Source of the DNA: Hymenobacter jejuensis | GTDB taxonomy: Bacteria > Bacteroidota > Bacteroidia > Cytophagales > Hymenobacteraceae | Length of the DNA stretch: 64,000 nt | Reading direction: 5' to 3' | Assembly: GCF_006337165.1 (NCBI RefSeq) | Contig: NZ_CP040896.1 | Coordinates: 4,278,001 to 4,342,000, forward strand | Shown: positions 25,081 through 33,173 of the stretch, piece by piece | How positions within the stretch are numbered: the first letter of the stretch is position 1 | Layout: each line of letters begins with the position of its first letter | Translations under genes and position numbers: made by a program | Notes under the pieces: generated by a model | Database searches by the model: none | What the model was told of the DNA's origin: nothing | The model's input: only the letters and a program-made list of their open reading frames with translations

Positions 25081-25182
25081 TTGTTTTTATATGATCAGGA
25101 CTTGGCACCGTTCCCGATGGGTATCGGTTGGTTGCCGGCGCTTCGTCGAGCCTGTCTCTCCACGCCTCTGTATAAAAACAAC
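25081..25182 (-). promoter_or_regulatory. SAM-I (S-box) riboswitch
   Basis: On the minus strand the sequence carries the S-box hallmarks in order: TATACAGAGGCGTGGAGAGA, CAGGCTCGACGAAGC, GCCGGCAACC, then a variable P3/P4 region and CGGTGCCAAGTCCTGATC. The P1 helix is TTGTTTTTATA (25171-25182 side) paired with TATAAAAACAA (25081-25092 side). Known S-box RNAs bind S-adenosylmethionine and turn off methionine/cysteine synthesis genes. Here it precedes cysH and so probably represses the whole sulfate assimilation operon, including the TonB receptor, when SAM is plentiful. Confidence 0.9.
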
Positions 25183-25321
25183 TCTTTGATCAGAAAGAAT
25201 TGATGCAGCAAATGTAAACTAAGCTTTTTGATAAAAACAAACGCGTATAGGATTCGGGCTTAGCATAAAAGGCTTTTACAGTGAAGAATCCACGAGAAAA
25301 TAGCTATTAAATAAAATGAAA

Positions 25322-25346
25322 TAACACATTGATAATCAACATGTTG
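25322..25346. repeat. dispersed IHF-like dyad, exact core
   Basis: TAA-CACA-TTGATAATCAA-CATG-TTG, about 140 bases upstream of the riboswitch. A separate single half-site TATCAA-TCGT-TTG follows at 25355-25367. Confidence 0.8.
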
Positions 25347-25496
25347 TAATTAAATATCAATCGTTTGCGATCAGTGGGTGTTTTGTTGGTAAATAATCGC
25401 TTAGGATGCAAGAAAATTTTTGAAAAAAGTTGCAACGATGAGCGCAGCTATTATAAAAACAGCATCAATTTCATCCTATCGGAATGCTTGAAAAGC

Positions 25497-25537
25497 AAAA
25501 CAGCGTCCAAAAACCGAGGCTTTTGGACGCTGTTTTA
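25497..25537 (-). terminator. terminator after the kinase/uridylyltransferase fusion
   Basis: AAAACAGCGTCCAAAA and TTTTGGACGCTGTTTT around a seven-base loop, 20 bases after the stop at 25557. Confidence 0.85.
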
Positions 25538-25556
25538 CAAGATGTTAGAGCAGAAA

Positions 25557-28500
25557 TTATTCAAAAGTGCCCAGCGAAACGACGTAATCTTTGCTGCCAT
25601 CCGTTACCCACGAATCGAGTTGGGCGGGATCCTTCATCTGCTGACCGCGGCTGCGCGGCACGACCACATAGCCGCATTTCACGTCGGGGAGGGCCGACAT
25701 ATCGCTCCACAGCTTTTCGATCTGCGCGACGGGGTAAATGTCCTCCTGGCCGTGGCCCCAGCGGTATTTCACATCTTTGATCGTGACGTACGTGGGGATG
25801 CGCTGGGCCACGCTGCGCACGGCTTTGGCCAACAGTGCCTCGTCGCCATTTTGCACATCTTGGCGGCTCAGGCCAAACAGCTTCAGTAGCGGATCGACCT
25901 GAATCCAGGTGGTCATGGAGTTGTAGTAGCTTAGGGCCAACTCGTCTTCTTCGCGGGGCTGGGCGAGGCCTTCCAGCAGCCGAACATGGCCATTGACGCG
26001 TGCCAATCCGCCACCACGGTCTTCGATGCGGCGCGGCACTACTTCGAAAGTTAGGGCATTGCCAGAAGCCAAATGGTAGCCCAGCACGGCCGCGTGCACA
26101 TCCGCGCCCAGCGTGTCGATGTTGTGCAGCATGATGGTTTCGACCTGCGGCTGCTCGCGCAGGAGCTGAGCCAGCGTACCGTTGCGCAGCAAATTGGACA
26201 CCTCGTACCAGTGCCCCAGCGGCGAAAAGCGCTGAGCGGCAATGTTATCCACGTAGTCGGTGCCTTCGCCCTTCGCCTTGGCCCAGTTGATCATGCTGCT
26301 GCGCACGGCATCGCGGACTTTCTGCTTGTTTTCGTCGAGCGTTTCCTGCGGCATTTCTTCCCACATAAAGCGCAAATCGCGCTCTGTGGGCACAAAACGC
26401 TGCCCAATGGAGCGGCCTGCCGACAGGAAAACCTTGCCGCCGTAACCATAATTCCGGGTGTGCGCCAGCTGCTTACGGATGGGCTCGTGGGTGAGGTAGC
26501 TGGTAGCTACCACGTGCGGAATGTCGGTTTGGTAGTGCTCAGCCACGCGCCGCGTTTTGGCCAAATGAATCTCCAAAAAGCTGCGGTGCACGCCGTTGAT
26601 TTCCACAAACGGGTTGAGCGCTTTGATCACGCCCGCACCTTTGGTCCAACGGCTGCCCACGCCGGCGGCTAGGCTCATCACGGCTACTTTGCCGGCCCGA
26701 ATTGCGGCTTCGCCAGCTTGAGTATATTCTTGTGTGTCAGATAGTTGGGTAATGTCTGTGGGCTGCACGTCTTCGATGGAAGTTTCAGCGGCTAAGCGGT
26801 TGCGCGACAAGCCAATGCGACCTTTTTGCAGTTCCTCGCGGATGTCTTCGTGCTGAATGTAGTCGAAGCCATTTTCGCGCTTGATGCGGTCGGCCTTCTC
26901 GTTTTCGACGCTGCGGTTGCCCTGTGCCGTGGGGTCCGACACCTTGAACAGGTTGCTGACGATGGTGCGCAGCAGCGGGTAGGCCAGGTTGTTCTGCTCG
27001 CAATACGTGGTGAAAAAGTCAATTTCGGCCCGGCGGATGTAAGAAATGGTCTCTGGGTCTTTCTTCACCAATTGCGACACATGGATGGCGTAATACTGCT
27101 CTGGCATCAGCGCTTCATTGCCTTGGTGCAGCGTGCCCCACGAGCCTTTCGGGTTGATGCGCCAATTGTATACCACCGGCTCCATGGCAAAGGGCAGTGA
27201 ATCAGATAGTTCCTGCTTGGTACTGCGCAGTAGTTCCAGCACCCGCAGCTTGTACTCCTCGTAGCGCGCGGGGTTCACAAACATGCCCATGCCGCCACCC
27301 GACATGCCGCCCAGCATCAGGAAACCGTAGTAGTCGGAGCCGAATTCCTTCTTGGCGCGGGCAATGATTTGCTCCGTGAAATACGTTGACGCCCAAGGGA
27401 TTATGGTTTTGATGGGGCCGGCGAAGTTGCGGGCCGTGTTGGCGCCCAACTTCTGAACGTCGCCATCTTTAATGGCCGCCAGGATGTTGTCGAAGATCTC
27501 GTTGGTTTGCTGCCGGGCCTGCGTTTCCTGCTCGCCGCGGAGCAAGTATTTTTCCGTCACCATCTCCAGAATGGGGCCGACGTTGGACGCCATGCCCCCG
27601 TGCATCAGCACCAGCGAATTCATGATTTTCTCGCCGATTTCGGGGTGCACTTCTTCGCCTTCCAGCACGCGGTGACGCGGCAGCAGCGTGCCCCGGCTGA
27701 TGTTGAACTCCGGATCGCCTTCCTGCGCAAACGTGCCCTGAATGGCTTTGATGCCCGGCCACACGCCGCCCGAATCCTGCCAGCCGCCGCCTGAGCCGCC
27801 GATCCATTCTCCCAGAATGGCGCGCGACGCCACTAATCGGCGCTCGCTTTCGTCGAGGCCGCCGGTCAAGTTTTTGGTCTGGCCGGTGGCGCGCATCAGC
27901 AGGCTAATAATCGAGCCGAGCAGGTTGGTGGAAACTGCAAAGCGCGAGCCCTTCGGAATGTCGTTGACCTTGGTAACCAGTTCAATGCCCATGCCCGGTG
28001 CCACGATGCGCGCCAAAATATCGGGCAACGACTGGTTGGTGCCTTCGAAGGAAGGCGGAATCAGGCCCGAAGCGATCACGCCGGCTTTCACCAAGCTCAG
28101 GTAGTCGTTGCCGAAGTTGAACAGGTCGGCCAAATCGTGCACGTCCTTGGTGGTGTTCAGGTCGATGCTGGTCAGGCGCAGCACGGGGTCTGGGATGACG
28201 CGCACGTAGGCGTGCAGCGGCGGCAGAATGTCCTTGTCGCGGCCGAAAACGCCCAAATCAATCGACAGATTGATCACGCGGGCGCCTTCCGGATAATCCA
28301 TGCCCAGGAAGAAAATATCCGACCAGCCGCTGTGCGTCAGGTCCATACGCACGGAGGTGTGCTCGTGCAGAATGGGATAGAAGAGCGAGCTGTCGGTGCG
28401 CTGCAACAGCGCCGGGTGAATGCGAATGGGGTGTTCTTCCTGGTGCCCCACGCGGAACATCCACTGGTTGCCCTTGCTGGAACGCACGCTTTTGCGCACT

Positions 28501-28892
28501 TGGTCGGCCAAAATTTGGAACGACAAATGGTGGTAGCTATCGGCCAAAGCGCTGAACAACGTAGCGTTGGGGCCGTGCGCGTCTAGCTCGCCCAAGAACG
28601 TGCTGATGGCGTGCTCAAAGCGTCGGGCCAGCAAATCCTCGAAACCGGCGTACGGAATTTTGCCCACGGCCGGCACGTCTTTCGACTCAGTCAGGAAGAA
28701 GCGAAAACCGGCGTAGAGAAACAGAATCGCCCGAACCTTATCGTACAGATTAGGTGTGGCCTTCCGAAACTGATCAAGCTCGCGCAGGTGCTGCAACAGA
28801 TCTTTCGCCGACAGCCCGCGGCTGAGCTCGTAAAACGAGCGGTTGCGTTTGGCCGGCTCCGTAGCGACTATAGTTTCTACAAAAACATTCAT
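25557..28892 (-). CDS. two-domain sugar kinase-like / UDP-sugar pyrophosphorylase-like protein
   Basis: 1111 residues. The first half resembles the fucokinase-type GHMP domain: IPKGSRFAVSTNLLGS at 312-327 in place of the usual ATP-loop, the strongly typical GSGGGWQDSGGVWPGIK at 366-382, and LGGMSGGGMGMFV at 527-539. The second half (about 735 onward) resembles UDPGP-type nucleotidyltransferases with VMSLAAGVGSRWTKGAGVIK (738-757). Bacteroides FKP has the opposite order (pyrophosphorylase then fucokinase). The altered ATP loop suggests that the kinase half may be regulatory or use another substrate. The start MNVFVETIV is chosen over one ten codons upstream. It is the second gene of a pair with the GalU-like gene at 28967. 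Confidence 0.75.
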   Translation of the reverse strand: MNVFVETIVATEPAKRNRSFYELSRGLSAKDLLQHLRELDQFRKATPNLYDKVRAILFLYAGFRFFLTESKDVPAVGKIPYAGFEDLLARRFEHAISTFLGELDAHGPNATLFSALADSYHHLSFQILADQVRKSVRSSKGNQWMFRVGHQEEHPIRIHPALLQRTDSSLFYPILHEHTSVRMDLTHSGWSDIFFLGMDYPEGARVINLSIDLGVFGRDKDILPPLHAYVRVIPDPVLRLTSIDLNTTKDVHDLADLFNFGNDYLSLVKAGVIASGLIPPSFEGTNQSLPDILARIVAPGMGIELVTKVNDIPKGSRFAVSTNLLGSIISLLMRATGQTKNLTGGLDESERRLVASRAILGEWIGGSGGGWQDSGGVWPGIKAIQGTFAQEGDPEFNISRGTLLPRHRVLEGEEVHPEIGEKIMNSLVLMHGGMASNVGPILEMVTEKYLLRGEQETQARQQTNEIFDNILAAIKDGDVQKLGANTARNFAGPIKTIIPWASTYFTEQIIARAKKEFGSDYYGFLMLGGMSGGGMGMFVNPARYEEYKLRVLELLRSTKQELSDSLPFAMEPVVYNWRINPKGSWGTLHQGNEALMPEQYYAIHVSQLVKKDPETISYIRRAEIDFFTTYCEQNNLAYPLLRTIVSNLFKVSDPTAQGNRSVENEKADRIKRENGFDYIQHEDIREELQKGRIGLSRNRLAAETSIEDVQPTDITQLSDTQEYTQAGEAAIRAGKVAVMSLAAGVGSRWTKGAGVIKALNPFVEINGVHRSFLEIHLAKTRRVAEHYQTDIPHVVATSYLTHEPIRKQLAHTRNYGYGGKVFLSAGRSIGQRFVPTERDLRFMWEEMPQETLDENKQKVRDAVRSSMINWAKAKGEGTDYVDNIAAQRFSPLGHWYEVSNLLRNGTLAQLLREQPQVETIMLHNIDTLGADVHAAVLGYHLASGNALTFEVVPRRIEDRGGGLARVNGHVRLLEGLAQPREEDELALSYYNSMTTWIQVDPLLKLFGLSRQDVQNGDEALLAKAVRSVAQRIPTYVTIKDVKYRWGHGQEDIYPVAQIEKLWSDMSALPDVKCGYVVVPRSRGQQMKDPAQLDSWVTDGSKDYVVSLGTFE

Positions 28893-28966
28893 TAGATAGG
28901 GTTTCCGGGGTTGGGGCCGCACCTGCCGAGCAGAAGCAAAGCAGGGGAGGCAAGGAGAAAATCCGG

Positions 28967-29917
28967 TTATTTTGCTTTGCGGTTGTTGGCTTCGGCCAGC
29001 AGCTCGACCATGGTGGTCAGGGTTTCGTCATGGGCCTCGCCGGCCAGGCCTAGGGCAATCTGGGCGCGCAACAGGCCGTGTTTGCGGCTCAAGTCGTAGC
29101 GGTTGCCTTTCACTTCCAGGGCCAGGTATTTTTCCGTTTCGGCGAGCTCTTGCAAGGCCGGCGTCAGCAACACGTTCGTGCCTCCTTGCGCCAAGTGCTT
29201 CTGTAGAATGCCGAAAATGGCGGGTGTTAGCACATGCATGCCGAAAAAGCACAGATAATAGCCGGCCCGTAAGCCCGGCGTTTGCAACTCCAACTCGGCG
29301 GTGCTCAACGAAGGTTTCTCAATAATCTTATCTATCTGATAGATACCTACTTGGCTGGGCAAGTGCTTGCCCGTAAGCGTGCCGTACCGGCCGATTTGGT
29401 GCTCAATAGTTGGGTTGACGGCCGACACCGCGCATTCTTCCTGCGCTGCGAGCGCGAGCAACTGGGCCGCGCAACGCTGCCCGGGCAAATCCGAAACGTA
29501 GAGGTAATCGCCGAGCAGGAGCAGAAATGGCTCGTCGCCTACAAACTCGCGGGCGCAATACACGGCGTGGCCGTAGCCAAGCGCCTCGCGCTGCTCCGCA
29601 AACTGCAATCGGCTCAGGAGATGGTCGATTTTTTCGGCTTCCTCTTTCGCCCAATCAATGTCTTGGTAGGACTTCAACAGGTTATCGCGCAGCGAAGTAA
29701 AGGCCGCTGTGTAGCGCTCGCCGTCGCCTGGAGCGCACACCACGCACAGTTCCTCGATGCCGCTGCTGAAGGCTTCTTCTGCCACAATCTGAATCACGGG
29801 CTTGTGCAAGCCGTCGACGTCGATTACGGGAAGCAAGGCTTTCTGAATGGTATCCGCCACCGGATACAAACGCGCGCCACGGGCTGCTGCGGTAATCACT
29901 GCCTTTCTTACTTTCAT
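28967..29917 (-). CDS. GalU-like sugar-1-phosphate nucleotidyltransferase
   Basis: 316 residues of the NTP_transferase fold. The N-terminal MKVRKAVITAAARGARLYPVADTIQKALLPV aligns with the nucleotide loop AAGxGTRxxPxTK...K.LLP of UTP-glucose-1-phosphate uridylyltransferase, with the Gly-Leu-Gly-Thr part changed to Arg-Gly-Ala. LLLLGDYLY (around 134) corresponds to the metal/nucleotide-binding GD motif, and IEKPSL and GxYLCFF follow as expected. It lies 74 bases upstream of the kinase/pyrophosphorylase fusion and is cotranscribed, suggesting a shared nucleotide-sugar pathway. Confidence 0.78.
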   Translation of the reverse strand: MKVRKAVITAAARGARLYPVADTIQKALLPVIDVDGLHKPVIQIVAEEAFSSGIEELCVVCAPGDGERYTAAFTSLRDNLLKSYQDIDWAKEEAEKIDHLLSRLQFAEQREALGYGHAVYCAREFVGDEPFLLLLGDYLYVSDLPGQRCAAQLLALAAQEECAVSAVNPTIEHQIGRYGTLTGKHLPSQVGIYQIDKIIEKPSLSTAELELQTPGLRAGYYLCFFGMHVLTPAIFGILQKHLAQGGTNVLLTPALQELAETEKYLALEVKGNRYDLSRKHGLLRAQIALGLAGEAHDETLTTMVELLAEANNRKAK

Positions 29918-29919
29918 TG

Positions 29920-29944
29920 TATATGCTTGATAATCAAATGGTTG
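29920..29944. repeat. dispersed IHF-like dyad, exact core
   Basis: TAT-ATGC-TTGATAATCAA-ATGG-TTG, directly upstream of the GalU-like gene start. Confidence 0.75.
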
Positions 29945-30165
29945 TGTTTTGGGCTATTGCGGATTCCGTTTTGGCATATTCTGGCCAGGTCCGACTCTAG
30001 TGGGCGGAGAAGCGACGTTGAAGATGCAACCACAAACCCGCGAACCGCAAATAAACGGCGAAAATCCTTGCTCAGCTTGTTAAGAAGCCTTGCCAAAGTT
30101 CCCGCGGGCCGCCGCGCCAACATGCACCGTTGGAGGTCTCGCTCCGCAGGAACTTGTTTTGCTAT

Positions 30166-31710
30166 CTACTTCATTTGCAGAAACTTACGCTGCATTATTT
30201 CCTGCACCGACACGTTTTCGATTTTGCTTTCGAGCCACGAAATGATGTCGAGGTAGAGAAAGGGGCGCCGCTCAAACGGGTTGGCCGCAATGCGAATCAG
30301 TTCTTCTTTGAGCTGCGCAAAGGCCTCTTTTAGCTGGTCGGGGGCAATATCGCCGACACGGCGCAGAAACTGAAAAATCGCGACCTGCATCTGCTGCTGG
30401 TCGTTCATCTTGCCCAAAAAGCGGTACACCGACTTGATTTGGTATTCCAGCACCTCATCGCGACCAGCTTCGTAGTGGGCAATCAGGTTGAGGATGCGCG
30501 CAAAGCACTGAATGTCTTCGCGTAGGCTCACGTCTTTGTACTGAATGACTTTGGTGAGGTATTCGATGGCCTTGTTGTAGTGGCCGCTGCCAAAGTAGAG
30601 GCTCGCAATCTTGTAGTAAAACACCAGCCGCCGGTGCGAGTCGAGTTGCACCTGGAAGCGGTCGAGGTTTTCGAGCAGCGCCGGAATGATCGTGAGCCCC
30701 TCCGTAAACCGCCCCCGCAGAAAGTAGGAATTGATGCGGTTGGTGTAGATGTAAAGGAAAAGCAGCATTTCCGTATTCGGATTGGTGCGCCGCTCCGGAT
30801 CGGCGGCAAAGTCCTCCAGCTTCTTCAATACTTCCATAAACTTGCTGTAATACAGCATGTTATAGAGCGAAATCAGCAGGTTGTGCAGGCCTTTGATGTA
30901 GAGCATAGTTTGTTGCTCGCGCATAGTTGGGTGCTGCTCAAACAGGTCAACCCATTTCTGCGCGTAGCGGAAGCACGCCCGGAAGTTGTGCGTGATCGTG
31001 GAATACCACACCTGCGCCTGGTAGTAGTACAGCTTCTCGTAAAAGCCCGGATTGCTCAGGTCAATTTTGTCGAGTGCCGTTAAGAAGAACTCCGTAATGC
31101 GGTCAAAATCATGCTGGTTGCGCGCGTGGCCAATCTTCAAGTACAGCCCGTACATGCGCAGCGCCAAGTTGGAAAGCGCGTGCTCCTGCGCCACGTGCGC
31201 CACCGTTTCGACGGCTTCTTCCGACAGCAGATCCGCCTTGCCCCGCAGGCTGCGCGTGATGTACTGCGACTCGATCAGCTTCTCAAAGTCGAGGGCCAAC
31301 AACGCTACGTGCGGCATTTCGGCTTGTTGGGCGGCTACCTTCACGCGCTCCAACATCTTGAGGCTCTGTTGGTAAAGCCCACGGTTGTAGAGCACGCGGG
31401 CGTAATCGAGCTGCTCGTGCAGTTGAATATCCAGGTTTTGGCCGGCGTGGTAGAGGCGCAAGCTGGCGAGCATCTGCCGGTAGAGGTTGGCTTTTAGGTT
31501 GGCCAACTGCACCTTTTTGATGGCGGGCACCTGCACCAAGATGCGCTCCTCGTCGTAGCGCTCCATTTGATCAAGCGTATCGAAAAGCTGCAGAAACTTT
31601 AGGCCCTCGTTGGATCCCTGGCGGTTGGTAAACAGCCGGAAATGCCGCTTTTCGGAGCGAGTCAGCGATTTAATTAACTGAAAAACCGGATCAATGCTTT
31701 CGTTGGGCAT
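30166..31710 (-). CDS. 514-residue helical-repeat protein, unknown
   Basis: A long soluble protein made almost wholly of amphipathic helices, with TPR-like spacing (for example NRGLYQQSLKMLERVKVAAQQ near 110-130 and FGSGHYNKAIEYLTKVIQYK near 385-405). No enzymatic motif or signal peptide. The N-terminus MPNESIDPVFQLIKSLTRSEKRHFRLF is basic and looks like a conserved region. It probably is a cytoplasmic scaffold or interaction protein found in Bacteroidota. It is divergent from the ilv operon and separated from it by regulatory DNA. Confidence 0.75.
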   Translation of the reverse strand: MPNESIDPVFQLIKSLTRSEKRHFRLFTNRQGSNEGLKFLQLFDTLDQMERYDEERILVQVPAIKKVQLANLKANLYRQMLASLRLYHAGQNLDIQLHEQLDYARVLYNRGLYQQSLKMLERVKVAAQQAEMPHVALLALDFEKLIESQYITRSLRGKADLLSEEAVETVAHVAQEHALSNLALRMYGLYLKIGHARNQHDFDRITEFFLTALDKIDLSNPGFYEKLYYYQAQVWYSTITHNFRACFRYAQKWVDLFEQHPTMREQQTMLYIKGLHNLLISLYNMLYYSKFMEVLKKLEDFAADPERRTNPNTEMLLFLYIYTNRINSYFLRGRFTEGLTIIPALLENLDRFQVQLDSHRRLVFYYKIASLYFGSGHYNKAIEYLTKVIQYKDVSLREDIQCFARILNLIAHYEAGRDEVLEYQIKSVYRFLGKMNDQQQMQVAIFQFLRRVGDIAPDQLKEAFAQLKEELIRIAANPFERRPFLYLDIISWLESKIENVSVQEIMQRKFLQMK

Positions 31711-31727
31711 TGTATTCTGATACTTAT

Positions 31728-31752
31728 TAAGTGTTTGATTATCAATAGTTTA
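31728..31752. repeat. dispersed IHF-like dyad, exact core, upstream of ilvE
   Basis: TAA-GTGT-TTGATTATCAA-TAGT-TTA. It begins 42 bases before the block shared with the leuA upstream region, the same distance as at leuA. Confidence 0.85.
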
Positions 31753-31769
31753 TCAACACTGAAATCGCA

Positions 31770-31846
31770 ATTAGAAATAGTAGGCAAACCAAAAAAAAGT
31801 TTTTGTAGCTGCGCCTTGAAGCTGTACTTGTGCTAAGCATTCAGGC
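31770..31846 (+). promoter_or_regulatory. ilvE promoter region, paralogous to the leuA promoter region
   Basis: Starts ATTAGAAATAGTAGGC and aligns without gaps over about 77 bases with 39866-39942 upstream of leuA, including a shared TGTACTTG. GTTTTTG (31799 region) and TACTTGTG 19 bases later resemble the Bacteroidota -33 TTTG and -7 TAnnTTTG elements. Inferred to be the start-site region of the ilv transcript. Confidence 0.65.
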
Positions 31847-32035
31847 AAAAATGCCACACATGGCACTCCGAATAACACCGCCAAATGCTTCTGAACTTGT
31901 TCGGCACACCGCCTGCAAGGTAACAGGAAGCGGAGGTTGATTATTGCGGCGGTCATGATTTCCTTCCTACTGATCTCCTCAAAGGCAGCGTTAGGCGGCC
32001 TATACTCCGCGCTTCCGCAATCCTTTTCTCAGCCC

Positions 32036-32092
32036 ATGATCCTCTCGATTCTGCTCGTCATTAAAGTCATTACTCCTCTGCCCGCGGGCTGA
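32036..32092 (+). CDS. ilv operon leader peptide, 18 residues
   Basis: ATG at 32036 to TGA at 32090-32092 encodes MILSILLVIKVITPLPAG. Ten of 18 residues are Ile, Leu or Val (four Ile, four Leu, two Val), the three end products of the operon downstream. The stop codon overlaps the left arm of the antiterminator (GAAAGG at 32091-32096). This is the arrangement of classical ribosome-mediated attenuation: stalling on scarce branched-chain tRNAs frees GAAAGG to pair and prevents the terminator. Confidence 0.75.
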   Translation: MILSILLVIKVITPLPAG

Positions 32093-32129
32093 AAGGATCG
32101 CTTCTTACTTACCCAAGAATCAGCCTTTC
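32091..32129 (+). promoter_or_regulatory. antiterminator hairpin of the ilv leader
   Basis: GAAAGG (32091-32096) pairs with CCTTTC (32124-32129), and TTCTT (32102-32106) with AAGAA (32115-32119). The CCTTTC arm is also part of the terminator at 32122, so the two structures exclude each other. Confidence 0.65.
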
Positions 32130-32156
32130 TAAGCCTCGCGCTCAGGAAGGCTTTTT
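32122..32156 (+). terminator. attenuator terminator of the ilv leader
   Basis: AGCCTTTCT (32122-32130) and AGGAAGGCT (32144-32152) with one mismatch, followed by TTTT, 34 bases before the ilvE start. It lies in the leader, not after a gene. Confidence 0.75.
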
Positions 32157-32189
32157 GATGCACTCTGCTGACTTTTAACGCTTTCCACC

Positions 32190-33098
32190 ATGTATTTCAA
32201 GAGTAACACAGTCGCTTTTCTGGACGGAGAATTTGTGCAGGCCGACCAGGCTACGTGCGGGGTATACGCCCAGTCGCTGCACTACGGATACGCAGTTTTT
32301 GAAGGCATTCGCGCCTACAATACGCCACAAGGCACGCAGATTTTTAAAGCACAAGAGCACTTCGAGCGGTTGCAGTATTCGTGTCGGGTGATTGGGTTAC
32401 CACTGTCATACTCGGTTGAGGAAATGACCGAAATCACGTACGAGCTGCTCGAAAAAAACAACCTGACCGACGCCTACATCCGGCCCTTGGTGTATGCTGC
32501 TACGCCCAACATGAGCCTTAAGTGCCCCACAACCAGCAACTTACTCATTGCGGTGTGGGACTGGGGCAAGTACCTCGGCGACCAGTGCCTGCGCCTGACC
32601 GTTTCGCCTTACGAGCGCCCCAACCCCAAGGCGGTGCCCATCGAGGCCAAGGTAGCGGGCCACTACGTCAACTCCATCATTGCCAGCACCGAAGCCAAAA
32701 ACCGTGGCTACGACGAGGCCTTGCTGCTCGACATGAACGGCTTCGTGGCCGAAGGACCGGGCGCTAACTTTTTCTTCGAAAAGAACGGCGAACTGTTTAC
32801 GGCGCCAGCAGGCAGCATTCTGCGCGGCATTACCCGCAATACCATCATTGATCTGGCCCGCGAAGCCGGCATCACGGTGCACGAAAAATTCTTCCGGCCA
32901 GCCGAGTTGCAGGGCGCTACCGGCGCTTTCATGACGGGCACGGCCGCCGAAGTAGTGGGGGTGGAATCAGTTGATGGTGAATCGTTTGCGAAACCTTTCA
33001 AAGAAACGCTGGGAGCTATGCTGGCCGAGCAGTACCAGGCGCTGGTAACGGGCGCAGGGGCGCTCCGCTCGCGCCCGCTGGCCGAACGGCAGGCGTGA
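32190..33098 (+). CDS. ilvE: branched-chain amino acid aminotransferase
   Basis: Transfers the amino group from glutamate to the keto acids of Val, Ile and Leu (and the reverse). 302 residues of fold-type IV PLP enzyme. The Schiff-base lysine is K154 in PIEAKVAGHYVNS, with RxY-type substrate motif in FEGIRAYNT (38-46), the glutamate of GFVAEGPGANFFF (about 185), and the phosphate-binding TGTAAEVVGV near the C-terminus. First gene of the ilv operon after the leader peptide and attenuator. Confidence 0.94.
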   Translation: MYFKSNTVAFLDGEFVQADQATCGVYAQSLHYGYAVFEGIRAYNTPQGTQIFKAQEHFERLQYSCRVIGLPLSYSVEEMTEITYELLEKNNLTDAYIRPLVYAATPNMSLKCPTTSNLLIAVWDWGKYLGDQCLRLTVSPYERPNPKAVPIEAKVAGHYVNSIIASTEAKNRGYDEALLLDMNGFVAEGPGANFFFEKNGELFTAPAGSILRGITRNTIIDLAREAGITVHEKFFRPAELQGATGAFMTGTAAEVVGVESVDGESFAKPFKETLGAMLAEQYQALVTGAGALRSRPLAERQA

Positions 33099-33173
33099 GG
33101 CCATAGCTACACTTCTTTCAATCACTCATAGACAACAAATGCACGGGCGCGTGCAACGCGCCTCAACCAGACC

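Noticed and set aside
25365..25889. 174-residue plus-strand frame across the kinase fusion terminator
   Set aside because: It runs through a strong hairpin and antisense to a well-supported gene.
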